A DNA stretch of 16,272 nt from Candidatus Zipacnadia bacterium. GTDB lineage: Bacteria > Armatimonadota > Zipacnadia > Zipacnadales > Zipacnadaceae. The DNA lies in NCBI GenBank assembly GCA_029821455.1, contig JALGTI010000029.1, positions 1 through 16,272 of the forward strand, read 5' to 3'. The notes beneath the pieces are model-generated. The model was given only the letters and a program-made list of their open reading frames with translations. It had not been told where the DNA came from and did no database searches. Below, piece by piece: positions 1 through 5,932 of the stretch (positions are counted from its first letter, which is position 1; each line of letters opens with the position of its first letter). The translations under genes were made by a program, and so were the position numbers.

Positions 1-848
1 AGAGTGACCGACGACTTCCTGCCAGACTGCGGCCAGAGGCGATACGCAATGCGGCTGACCACCTTGATCCCCTGGTTAGGCGTGTAGGCATTGGCAGTGC
101 CACCATAATCTGCCGTGTTGATGAGGGTAAGCTCCAGGCGTACGTAAGGCTGGCCGGCGTAGGCGAAGACGCGGGCGATGAAATCTACCTGGCCCTCCAG
201 GGCCTCTTTGTCCGCCCGCTGGCAGCGTATCACTGCCCGGTACGGGCCAGACTCCTCGACTCTAATCTCCACGTCCGCGCCATCGAGACCCGGATACGGA
301 TTGCCATCGCCATCCAGAATCAGCACGCTCTGGCGCTCGTCCCGCAGCATGGCGGTCTCAGGTTTCCCATCGCCGTTCTTATCTAGCCAGGCCTGATTGG
401 GCAGTCGGAACCCCTGCCGGCGCAACTCCATCTTCAACGGGCCGGTGGTTATCGTCACAGCCTCGCTATCGTCCTCAACTTTCAGAGGGGTCTTTGGCAC
501 CGGACTGGCGCGCTTTCCCAAGTAGAGCCGCCGGGTCTGGTTCGCCTTGGCGGACATCGGGCACTGGATCAGCAGCCACCTGATGCTGCCGTCCTGATGC
601 CAGCGGGCCAGGACGCTCCGCTGACTGGGAATGACCCTACCGCCACTGTCAACCAGGGCCACTTCATCCGCCTCCGTAGCATAGCCTCTGGGCAGCGGAA
701 TCCCGCAGCAGATCGGCTCATTGTGGCGGGCGATGCCTGCGTACTCCTTCAGGTCGAGCGGAATGCGGTCTCTCACCGTAGCACAGTTGGCGGTCATCGA
801 AATCACTACGATCAGGGCAAGGATTACAAGGACTGAAGCTCTTGGCAT
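1..848 (-). CDS. Secreted PcRGLX/YetA-like protein (exo-rhamnogalacturonan lyase family), 3' end outside window
   Basis: The reading frame is open from an ATG at 848 to the window edge (282 codons seen), so the C-terminus is missing. The start is preceded by AGAGGTGA at 855-862, 6 bases upstream. Residues 1-23 form a signal peptide: basic N-terminus, hydrophobic core and a small-residue region ending near Ala23. A Cys at 22 lacks a convincing lipobox. Residues about 40-115 match the N-terminal RIFT-barrel region of PcRGLX/YetA proteins. The diagnostic stretch is Trp83 to Leu93, RWHQDGSIRWLL in form, and the same pattern occurs in the large protein at 11158-15228. Residues 120-282 are beta-rich. 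Family members cleave or bind rhamnogalacturonan-type glycans; the (alpha/alpha)6 catalytic part would lie beyond the edge. It is divergent from the GH4 gene, as expected for a shared glycan pathway. Family membership is fairly sure; substrate is inferred. Confidence 0.8.
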   Translation of the reverse strand, partial: MPRASVLVILALIVVISMTANCATVRDRIPLDLKEYAGIARHNEPICCGIPLPRGYATEADEVALVDSGGRVIPSQRSVLARWHQDGSIRWLLIQCPMSAKANQTRRLYLGKRASPVPKTPLKVEDDSEAVTITTGPLKMELRRQGFRLPNQAWLDKNGDGKPETAMLRDERQSVLILDGDGNPYPGLDGADVEIRVEESGPYRAVIRCQRADKEALEGQVDFIARVFAYAGQPYVRLELTLINTADYGGTANAYTPNQGIKVVSRIAYRLWPQSGRKSSVT

Positions 849-953
849 ACTAGGTCACCTCTTTCTCAGCGGTGAAAGGACTTGCTGTGCCTTCGTGGTG
901 CACAGTCCACAGACCTTCATATATCGCCTGGCACAGAGGAATCCCCGGCGGAG

Positions 954-966
954 TGTCTAATAGACA
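954..966. promoter_or_regulatory. Perfect 13-bp palindrome, candidate operator
   Basis: TGTCTAATAGACA is a perfect 6-1-6 inverted repeat. It lies between the divergent YetA-like and GH4 genes, 105 bases before the YetA-like start and 87 before the GH4 start. Size, symmetry and TGT/ACA ends are typical of sites for GntR- or LacI-type sugar regulators. No regulator gene lies in the window, so its function is inferred from position. Confidence 0.45.
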
Positions 967-992
967 TTGGGCCATGCGATTGTGAGCAGCAT

Positions 993-1010
993 AGGTCGCA
1001 CTGGCGACCT
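993..1010. promoter_or_regulatory. 7-bp stem, 4-base loop inverted repeat upstream of the GH4 gene
   Basis: AGGTCGC and GCGACCT form a perfect 7-bp stem around the loop ACTG. It lies 43 bases before the GH4 start codon and 32 before its ribosome binding site. It could be a second operator or a hairpin in the GH4 leader. No run of T follows on the plus strand, so a terminator is unlikely. Confidence 0.4.
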
Positions 1011-1041
1011 GGAGTCAGTATCATATTCAAGCAAGATTGCC

Positions 1042-1048
1042 AGGAGGA
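1042..1048 (+). promoter_or_regulatory. Strong ribosome binding site fixing the GH4 start
   Basis: AGGAGGA lies five bases before the ATG at 1054. The frame stays open upstream to an ATG at 967, but that ATG has no Shine-Dalgarno sequence and lies immediately after the palindrome at 954-966. The glycosidase therefore starts at 1054. Confidence 0.85.
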
Positions 1049-1053
1049 TTGCG

Positions 1054-2361
1054 ATGCCAAAGGTCACACTAATTGGAGCTGGTTCAGTAGGTTTCACACA
1101 GACGCTAGTTTCCGACGTACTCAGTTTCGAGGCCTTGAGGGACACAGAGTTTAGCCTTATGGACATTGATGCCGAGCGCCTCGACGTGGCATACCAATGG
1201 GCGAGCAAACTCAAGGAACAGGAGAATCTGCCCTTCACAGTCAGCCAGACACTAGATCGCAAGGAGGCGCTGGATGGCGCTGACTATGTGATTTGTACGA
1301 TACTGGCCCATGGTCTTGAGCCATTCGAGAACGAGATCAACATTCCATACAAGTACGGTATCACCCAGAACGTCGGTGATACCCTCTGCGTCGGCGGCAT
1401 CTTCCGGGCTTTGCGCACGATCCCCGTGATGCTGGACATCTGCAGGGATATGGAACAGATGTGCCCGGACGCCTGGATGCTCAACTACACCAACCCGATG
1501 TCAATGCTGACCTGGGCCTGCAATGTGGCAACCAGCATCAAGTTCCTGGGCTTGTGTCACGGGGTTCAGGGCACGGCCGGTGAGATGGCCAGCTTCATCG
1601 GCCTTGGGCGGGATGAGGTGCGCTATTGGACGGTTGGCATCAATCACCTCGCCTGGTTCCTGCGCTTTGAGAGCCTCGACGGTGAAGACCTCTACCCCCG
1701 CATCTGGGACAAGCTCGAAAAGGACGGGCCCCCGGAGGACGACAAGATCCGCTGGGACTTCGCCCGCCACATCGGCTACTTTATGACCGAAAGCAGCGGC
1801 CACTTCTCCGAGTATGTTCCCTACTACCGCAAGCGCCAGGATATTATGGAGCAACTGAGCGGCCCGGGCTTTGGCGGGGTACACGCTTACATCCTCGATC
1901 ATTACCGAACCCACTGGAAGCCGCACGCCGAGCGCGCCTTCAAGCAGATTCGCGGGGAAGAGCCGATACCGTTTGGCGGGCGCAGCGTTGAATATGCCTC
2001 CAATATCATCAATTCACTGGAGACAGGCGAGCTGTTCCGACTCAATGCCAACGTGATGAATGATGGGCTTATCACCAACCTGCCCCAGGGCTCTTGCGTG
2101 GAGGTGCCGACCTTCGTGGACAACCTGGGCGCACATCCTTGCGCTGTGGGTGACCTGCCCCCCCAGTGCGCGGCCCTGGACATTTCCAACATCAACGTGC
2201 ATACATTGGCGGTGCAGGCAGCGCTCGAAGGCGACCGCGAGAAGGCATTTCAGGCAGTGCTTGTAGATCCGTTGACTTCGGCGGTCTGCTCGCCTGGCGA
2301 GATTCGAGCAATGTTTGATGAACTGTTCGAGGCAAATCGCCAGTGGATGCCGCAATTCTAA
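1054..2361 (+). CDS. Family 4 glycoside hydrolase, probable alpha-galacturonidase or alpha-galactosidase (LplD/MelA type)
   Basis: The product has 435 residues, normal for GH4. It begins with a Rossmann NAD-binding motif, IGAGSVGF (residues 7-14), and an acidic turn at MDID (36-39). GDTLCVGGIFRALRTIP (108-124), NYTNPM (144-149), CHGVQ (168-172) and GINH (195-198) follow in family order. Cys168 and His198 are the expected ligands for the catalytic divalent metal. The CHxVQ form belongs to the alpha-glycosidase/galacturonidase branch, not the 6-phospho-beta-glucosidases. ESSGHFSEYVPYYRK (246-260) is also typical. GH4 enzymes work by NAD-dependent oxidation, elimination and re-addition in the cytoplasm. 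A divergent YetA-like neighbour recalls the yetA and lplABCD cluster of B. subtilis, which favours galacturonide over galactoside. Family is very sure; substrate is inferred. Confidence 0.9.
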   Translation: MPKVTLIGAGSVGFTQTLVSDVLSFEALRDTEFSLMDIDAERLDVAYQWASKLKEQENLPFTVSQTLDRKEALDGADYVICTILAHGLEPFENEINIPYKYGITQNVGDTLCVGGIFRALRTIPVMLDICRDMEQMCPDAWMLNYTNPMSMLTWACNVATSIKFLGLCHGVQGTAGEMASFIGLGRDEVRYWTVGINHLAWFLRFESLDGEDLYPRIWDKLEKDGPPEDDKIRWDFARHIGYFMTESSGHFSEYVPYYRKRQDIMEQLSGPGFGGVHAYILDHYRTHWKPHAERAFKQIRGEEPIPFGGRSVEYASNIINSLETGELFRLNANVMNDGLITNLPQGSCVEVPTFVDNLGAHPCAVGDLPPQCAALDISNINVHTLAVQAALEGDREKAFQAVLVDPLTSAVCSPGEIRAMFDELFEANRQWMPQF

Positions 2362-2389
2362 GTGGCGGGGTAGCGCGGGCATCCTGGCC

Positions 2390-2423
2390 TTCGACAAGCT
2401 CAGGCCACGGTGAACCTGTCGAA
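2390..2423. repeat. Dispersed-type inverted repeat, TTCGACA...TGTCGAA
   Basis: TTCGACAAGCTCA and TGAACCTGTCGAA are arms of 13 bases around an 8-base loop. On the plus strand 11 of 13 positions pair. On the minus strand the two mismatches become G-U wobbles, so minus-strand RNA would form the full stem. The sequence resembles a short element seen in many environmental bacterial genomes (recalled, not searched). It lies 28 bases after the GH4 stop and may act as a transcript-end hairpin, although no T-run follows. Confidence 0.6.
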
Positions 2424-2446
2424 CCGGGCCTGCGCGCGGCCTTCGC

Positions 2447-2463
2447 GCAAGCTGGAAGCTTGC
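2447..2463 (-). repeat. Dispersed 7-3-7 hairpin with TCC loop (copy 1)
   Basis: Read on the minus strand this is GCAAGCT, TCC, AGCTTGC: a perfect 7-bp stem with a three-base loop, preceded by TAGG. Its layout matches the hairpins at 3312-3328, 10926-10944 and 16163-16181, which have the same TCY loop but different stem bases. It lies between the GH4 and PAP2 genes. That gap (2362-2506) holds nothing else recognisable. Confidence 0.6.
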
Positions 2464-2506
2464 CCTACCAAAAGTAACCTGTGGACTCACATTCACGCAA
2501 AACTCA

Positions 2507-3301
2507 CTAGAACTGCCGTTGCCACACGACTACTCCGGCGCGCCATTGGTTCCCGGATGGTTGATTCTCGTGGGGAAGGAGTTGGCGGTAGTCGAGGGCA
2601 GATTCGTCTGCCGAGTCGCACTCAGCGTTCCTCACCAGCATCCCGATAGCGACAAGTCCTGCTGTGGTGGCCATCAGGCTATTCGCCTTAGCTTCGCCAC
2701 TGGCGACCTTTCCGCATGCGTACCCCAGGGCTGCTCCAGCCAGCGTATCAGATAGCCAATGCCGGTCGGACTGCACACGGGACAGGGCCACAAGCGTACC
2801 CACAGCGGCCAGTGGGACTGTGTACTTGCTCTTATGCCCCCACTGTGCATCCAGGATCGTCAGCGCCGCGACCGTACTGCTCGTGTGGCCCGATGGCCAC
2901 GAGTGTTCGCTCCCATCGGGGCGCTGTCGCCGGACTGCTCGCTTTATTGCGTCGGTCAGCAACGCGTTGGTAACTAGTCCCTCACACATAGCACCACGAA
3001 GGTTCAACGGCCCGTCCGCATCATTCGCTATGAGGGCGACCGCCAGCAGCATGTGTCCTTCCGGCCCGCCTATGAGGTTACCCAATTCTTGGCCTGAGCC
3101 CAACGGCTTGCCGGTTACGAGCATCGCTTTGAAGTGCCGATCCACCTGCAGCACCAGCTCGGCGTCCACCAGGCTGCCCTTCGGGCTGCTCCGGTGCTCT
3201 TCAGGCCACTCATCAACCAATGGCTCGCCGCCGGCTGCAGCGGCTCCGATTAGTAGCCCTAGGACCAAGGTACTGAGCAAGCCGGCTTTCCTCAGTATCA
3301 T
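2507..3301 (-). CDS. PAP2-family phosphatase, exported or membrane-anchored
   Basis: The start is placed at the ATG at 3301 (264 residues) because it opens directly into a signal-peptide-like stretch: basic MILRK, a Leu-rich core to about residue 20, then AAAAGG. The frame is open up to 3514, but that part is not conserved-looking and reads through a dispersed hairpin. The Shine-Dalgarno match is weak. All three PAP2 phosphatase motifs are present: KRAVRRQRP (120-128, the KxxxxxxRP motif), PSGH (136-139) and SRVQSDRHWLSD (174-185, SRxxxxxHxxxD). His139 and His181 are the expected acid/base and phosphorylated histidines. Hydrophobic segments near 160-200 suggest membrane association. Family members dephosphorylate lipid phosphates such as undecaprenyl pyrophosphate or phosphatidate. 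The substrate cannot be told here. Confidence 0.85.
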   Translation of the reverse strand: MILRKAGLLSTLVLGLLIGAAAAGGEPLVDEWPEEHRSSPKGSLVDAELVLQVDRHFKAMLVTGKPLGSGQELGNLIGGPEGHMLLAVALIANDADGPLNLRGAMCEGLVTNALLTDAIKRAVRRQRPDGSEHSWPSGHTSSTVAALTILDAQWGHKSKYTVPLAAVGTLVALSRVQSDRHWLSDTLAGAALGYACGKVASGEAKANSLMATTAGLVAIGMLVRNAECDSADESALDYRQLLPHENQPSGNQWRAGVVVWQRQF

Positions 3302-3311
3302 CGTCCGTGGC

Positions 3312-3328
3312 ACCGGCGTCTCGCCGGT
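3312..3328 (+). repeat. Dispersed 7-3-7 hairpin with TCT loop (copy 2)
   Basis: ACCGGCG, TCT, CGCCGGT is a perfect 7-bp stem. Its flanks, CCGTGGC before and CATT after, match those of the copy at 10926-10944. It starts 11 bases upstream of the PAP2 start codon, so it would fold in that gene's leader and could limit access to its weak ribosome binding site. Read in the PAP2 frame it gives GETPVPR. It is treated here as non-coding. Confidence 0.65.
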
Positions 3329-3461
3329 CATTGAAGAAACCAGGGGGACACTTCCTCTCACCGCGCACCCGAATCCGGCAACGTTTGCCGCCATCAGAGC
3401 CGCGATTCCCAGATTCACATACTCTACATCGGATCCCCGAACGGGGCCACCAGGCCCTCCC

Positions 3462-3887
3462 TCACTCCCCCGGGTCAGCTCGATCCCCACCCAGAGCTTT
3501 TTGCACAGCGCCAAGCAACTGATCGGCTGCGAATGGCTTCTTCAGGAAGCTTCGCACCTTGACTTCAAGTTCCCTCTGGACAGCTTCGCCCATGAATTGG
3601 CCGGTGGTGAAAACCACTTTCGCTTGAGGATCAATCGCCAGAATCTCGTCTAACCACTTATCTCCGCTCATGCTGGGCAGTATCCAGTCCAGGATGATCA
3701 CGTCAATCGAGTCGTGCTGGGCCCGGAATATCTCGATGCCCTCGCGCCCGTCCTCAGCCAGTAGAACACAGTAGCCAGCATCGTCGAGTACCCCACGGCA
3801 AGCGACAAGGATCCTTGCATCGTCATCTATTACCAGTACAGTCTCCCCTTGACAGGCTTCATTGTCGTTTTCGGTGCTTTCGGCCAT
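3462..3887 (-). CDS. Stand-alone response-regulator receiver domain (CheY-like)
   Basis: The ATG at 3887 follows GGGGAG at a 7-base spacing; an upstream open extension to 4079 overlaps the neighbouring lipM-type gene and is not domain-like. The product has 141 residues and is one receiver domain with no output domain. The acidic pocket is Asp21-Asp23 (VLVIDDD), the phospho-acceptor is Asp67 (VIILDWILP), the switch Thr is 94/95 (VVFTTG) and the conserved Lys-Pro is 117-118 (FLKKPF). It would receive a phosphate from an unseen histidine kinase and act by protein contact. It lies 146 bases downstream of the lipoyl-transferase gene on the same strand and may be co-transcribed. Receiver identity is very sure; partner and output are unknown. 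Confidence 0.92.
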   Translation of the reverse strand: MAESTENDNEACQGETVLVIDDDARILVACRGVLDDAGYCVLLAEDGREGIEIFRAQHDSIDVIILDWILPSMSGDKWLDEILAIDPQAKVVFTTGQFMGEAVQRELEVKVRSFLKKPFAADQLLGAVQKALGGDRADPGE

Positions 3888-3975
3888 GCTCAGACTCCCC
3901 TCTCCCCTGACGGAGGCCGCCGAGTATCTTGAGTTGCAATCGCCAGCTAAGCTTTCGCTCCGAGGGCCTACGCGC

Positions 3976-3992
3976 CAGCCTTGCCAAGGCTG
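3976..3992. other. 7-bp hairpin between the lipoyl-transferase and receiver genes
   Basis: CAGCCTT, GCC, AAGGCTG is a perfect 7-3-7 inverted repeat, 41 bases after the end of the transferase gene in its transcription direction. No T-run follows, so it is a weak terminator candidate. Its size matches the TCY-loop hairpins, but its loop differs, so it is not counted with them. Confidence 0.35.
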
Positions 3993-4033
3993 CTGTGCTG
4001 GCCATACACCTTGAGCATTCTCATCCGCTGCCG

Positions 4034-4885
4034 TCAAGCTACCTGCCCCGGCCTGCGGCCCGGTGGCTGGAGATTCCATTCGTCGGTGGCGTACTTGCCG
4101 CGCCGCAGTTGTTCGGCTGCTTCCAGTTCCCCCTGGCTAAGTTGACCGGCTTCCAGGATGACCCCAAAGGCCTCGGCGAACCCGGCCGCGATAGCCGCCG
4201 CCACTTCCTTATATGACAACTCTCGCCCCAACAGCTCAGCGAGGCCGCCGGCCGCCGCCGCCACTTCTCTGACCGCACCGCTCTCTACCCTTGAGCGCAT
4301 CACAGCCATCTGGTCGCTGATGCTGATGGTGATGGGCACCGACCCGTGCTGCAAGATAGCCCCGTTTCGCCGCATCTGCGCGCTGCCCACAATCTTGTGC
4401 CCTGCAGCCACCAAGTCTCCAGCCATGGCCCTGGCGAAGCAGTTGGCCACCAGGTCGCGGCCGGCGCCCCGCTCTTCGAGACCCGTTCGCCGGGCAGGCC
4501 CGGCCTCTATTCCCAACAGCCTCAGCCCCGCCTCCAGACCGCCACACAACTCCCGGTAGGAAGCCATGATACGATGGCCCGCCTTGAGCTCATCCTGCCT
4601 GATACAGATACTGTAGGTGACCTCATCATCATGTAGGATGGCGCGTCCGCCGGTTGGCCTGCGTACCAGCGCGAACCCGCACCGCTTTATCTCGGTCCGG
4701 TCAATCCCCTCCAGCCCCTGAAAATAGCCGAGGGAGACCGTGGCTGGGCGCCAGCCGTACAGGCGCAGAGTCGTCGGCGCACCCTCACAGGCGACGCTTC
4801 CTAGCAGCGACTCATCCAGCGCCATATTGTATGCGCCATCGCCATAGCCGCTGTCCAGCAGCCGCCACTTCAACATTCCTGTCAC
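4034..4885 (-). CDS. Octanoyl/lipoyl-protein transferase, LipM/LplA family
   Basis: The product has 283 residues from a GTG at 4885; an ATG three codons later (4876) is equally possible. AAGGAG lies rather far upstream of both. The biotin/lipoate-ligase fold is clear. MALDE is at 21-25, the substrate loop RRPTGGRAILHDDEVTYS at 75-92, and ANCF with Cys149 precedes GHKIVGSAQ with Lys164. A Cys just ahead of the invariant Lys is the hallmark of LipM-type octanoyltransferases, which move octanoate from acyl-ACP to the GcvH lysine through a Cys thioester. LplA ligases use lipoyl-AMP instead. Two GcvH-type genes lie directly upstream on the same strand (68-base gap), so the upstream gcvH product is the obvious acceptor. 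No lipA or other lipoate gene lies in the window. Family sure; LipM over LplA is inferred from Cys149. Confidence 0.85.
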   Translation of the reverse strand: MTGMLKWRLLDSGYGDGAYNMALDESLLGSVACEGAPTTLRLYGWRPATVSLGYFQGLEGIDRTEIKRCGFALVRRPTGGRAILHDDEVTYSICIRQDELKAGHRIMASYRELCGGLEAGLRLLGIEAGPARRTGLEERGAGRDLVANCFARAMAGDLVAAGHKIVGSAQMRRNGAILQHGSVPITISISDQMAVMRSRVESGAVREVAAAAGGLAELLGRELSYKEVAAAIAAGFAEAFGVILEAGQLSQGELEAAEQLRRGKYATDEWNLQPPGRRPGQVA

Positions 4886-4953
4886 ATCCAGACGGCGCCA
4901 CTCCTTATGGAGTACCGCCGTAGATCACGTCGTAGGTCATCTAGGCTCCTACT

Positions 4954-5430
4954 CTAGAAGTCGTCGTCATCATCATCGAAATCATCTGTAAAGACCTCAT
5001 CGAGGTCCTCGTCGTCGAACTCGTCTAGGTCCTCATCAATCTCCTCAATAGTCTCCACGTATTCCTCGTATTGCTCATAGGTCATCAGTGTATTGATGTC
5101 AAATCCCTCTTCCGCGTCAACAGCAATAAGCCAGCCGTCCCCGTAGGGATCATCCTTGACCGGTTCGGGCGTCTCCAACAGATCCTCGTTGAGGCGCAGG
5201 ACTTCGCCGTTGAGCGGGGCCACCAGGTCCTCTACGACTCCGTTGCTGTGTTCAATGCTACCGAACGAATCGCCCCGCAGGATTGCTGAACCTTCATCCG
5301 GCAGGTCAATGGTCGTGATATCGCCAATCTGGTCAGCCAGGTACTGACTGATCCCGATGACGAATTCATCCCCTTCCTGTCGCGCCCACAGGTTCTTCTC
5401 ATCGAAGCGGATGCCTTCATCCTGCTCCAT
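4954..5430 (-). CDS. GcvH-like protein without lipoyl lysine, with polyacidic C-terminal tail
   Basis: The product has 158 residues, against about 125 for GcvH. The start follows GGAGG with a 10-base gap. Residues 1-126 align along their length with the neighbouring GcvH: VIGISQYLADQIGDI (24-38), the hairpin GSIEHSNGVVEDLVAPLNGEV (57-77) and DDPYGDGWLIAV (93-104). GcvH carries ESxK with the lipoylated Lys in the hairpin. Here the stretch is EHSNGVV, with no Lys and one extra residue; the DNA was re-read and no frameshift is needed. The HSW of GcvH is also lost. Residues 129-158 contain 21 Asp/Glu, ending in six Asp and Phe. It therefore cannot be lipoylated in the usual way. Possible roles are a decoy, a scaffold or a regulator of the adjacent transferase or of H-protein partners. 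The fold is confident; the function is unknown. Confidence 0.8.
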   Translation of the reverse strand: MEQDEGIRFDEKNLWARQEGDEFVIGISQYLADQIGDITTIDLPDEGSAILRGDSFGSIEHSNGVVEDLVAPLNGEVLRLNEDLLETPEPVKDDPYGDGWLIAVDAEEGFDINTLMTYEQYEEYVETIEEIDEDLDEFDDEDLDEVFTDDFDDDDDDF

Positions 5431-5459
5431 TGGGTCGGTGCCTCCTCTGCGTACCGGGG

Positions 5460-5837
5460 TTAGCTTTCAACCGAGGCCTGGTAGTCCTCGTGATCGAGCA
5501 GCGCGTCGAAATCGCCGGCTTCCATTGGCCGCACCTTCAACAGCCAGCCCTCACCATAGGGGTCCTCACCTACAACCTCCGGCGTGTCGTAGGCGGCCTC
5601 ATTGACCTCGGTGACCTCACCGCTCACCGGCGCTATGAGGTCGGCGATGGTTTTTGCTGACTCCACACTGCCCATTGCTAAGCCAGCCTCGATGGTGTCA
5701 CCAACTGACGGCAGTTCAACAAAGAGTATGTCCCCCAGCTCATCAGCGGCATACTGACTGATGCCGACTACCACTTCATCATCGCCCTCAGAGACCCAAC
5801 TGTGCTCGGGGTGGAATCTCACGGTTTCCGGATCCAT
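5460..5837 (-). CDS. gcvH: Glycine cleavage system H protein
   Basis: The product has 125 residues, the usual length. AAGGAG lies 10 bases before the ATG. The lipoyl-domain core is intact: VVVGISQYAADELGDILFVELP (23-44), GSVESAKTIADLIAPVSGEV (56-75) and DPYGEGWLLKV (92-102). Lys62 in ESAK is the expected lipoylation site. In the glycine cleavage system this arm shuttles the aminomethyl group between the P, T and L proteins. None of those genes is present here, so the carrier either serves a remote complex or has another use, for example as the octanoyl relay for lipoate assembly. It is first in a same-strand series with the lysine-less paralogue (29-base gap) and the LipM-type transferase, behind a good promoter at 5887-5914. 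Confidence 0.92.
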   Translation of the reverse strand: MDPETVRFHPEHSWVSEGDDEVVVGISQYAADELGDILFVELPSVGDTIEAGLAMGSVESAKTIADLIAPVSGEVTEVNEAAYDTPEVVGEDPYGEGWLLKVRPMEAGDFDALLDHEDYQASVES

Positions 5838-5886
5838 TGCTTAAGCTCTCCTTCGTATAATGACCTCACATTCAACGGCGGCCTAT

Positions 5887-5914
5887 ATTGTATGCTATCG
5901 CGAAGGCTTGTCAA
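5887..5914 (-). promoter_or_regulatory. Sigma70-type promoter for the gcvH series
   Basis: On the minus strand the -35 box TTGACA (5909-5914) is a perfect consensus match. A 16-bp spacer leads to TACAAT (5887-5892), one base from consensus. Transcription would start near 5880, giving a leader of about 43 bases before gcvH. It lies between the permease stop and gcvH, so the gcvH series is probably a separate transcription unit. Confidence 0.75.
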
Positions 5915-5917
5915 GCC
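5905..5917. promoter_or_regulatory. 13-bp palindrome covering the gcvH -35 box
   Basis: GGCTTG-T-CAAGCC is a perfect 6-1-6 inverted repeat, with the -35 TTGACA at its centre. A repressor bound here would block the promoter. Part of the symmetry comes from TTGACAA itself, so only the outer GGC/GCC bases add information. No T-run follows, so it is unlikely to terminate the permease transcript. Confidence 0.4.
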
Positions 5918-5932
5918 CGATTTATGCCGTGC

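Noticed and set aside
2664..3653. Long plus-strand reading frame opposite the PAP2 and receiver genes
   Set aside because: Its protein is rich in Ser, Pro and Arg with no domain, and it lies opposite two genes with complete family motifs.
3887..4079. Extended N-terminus of the receiver protein
   Set aside because: The extra 64 residues overlap the transferase gene, are low-complexity and lack a start signal, whereas the ATG at 3887 has GGGGAG at proper spacing.
4954..5837. Second GcvH gene as a frameshifted pseudogene
   Set aside because: The frame is continuous, has a good ribosome binding site and keeps homology on both sides of the altered hairpin; only the lysine region and the tail differ.
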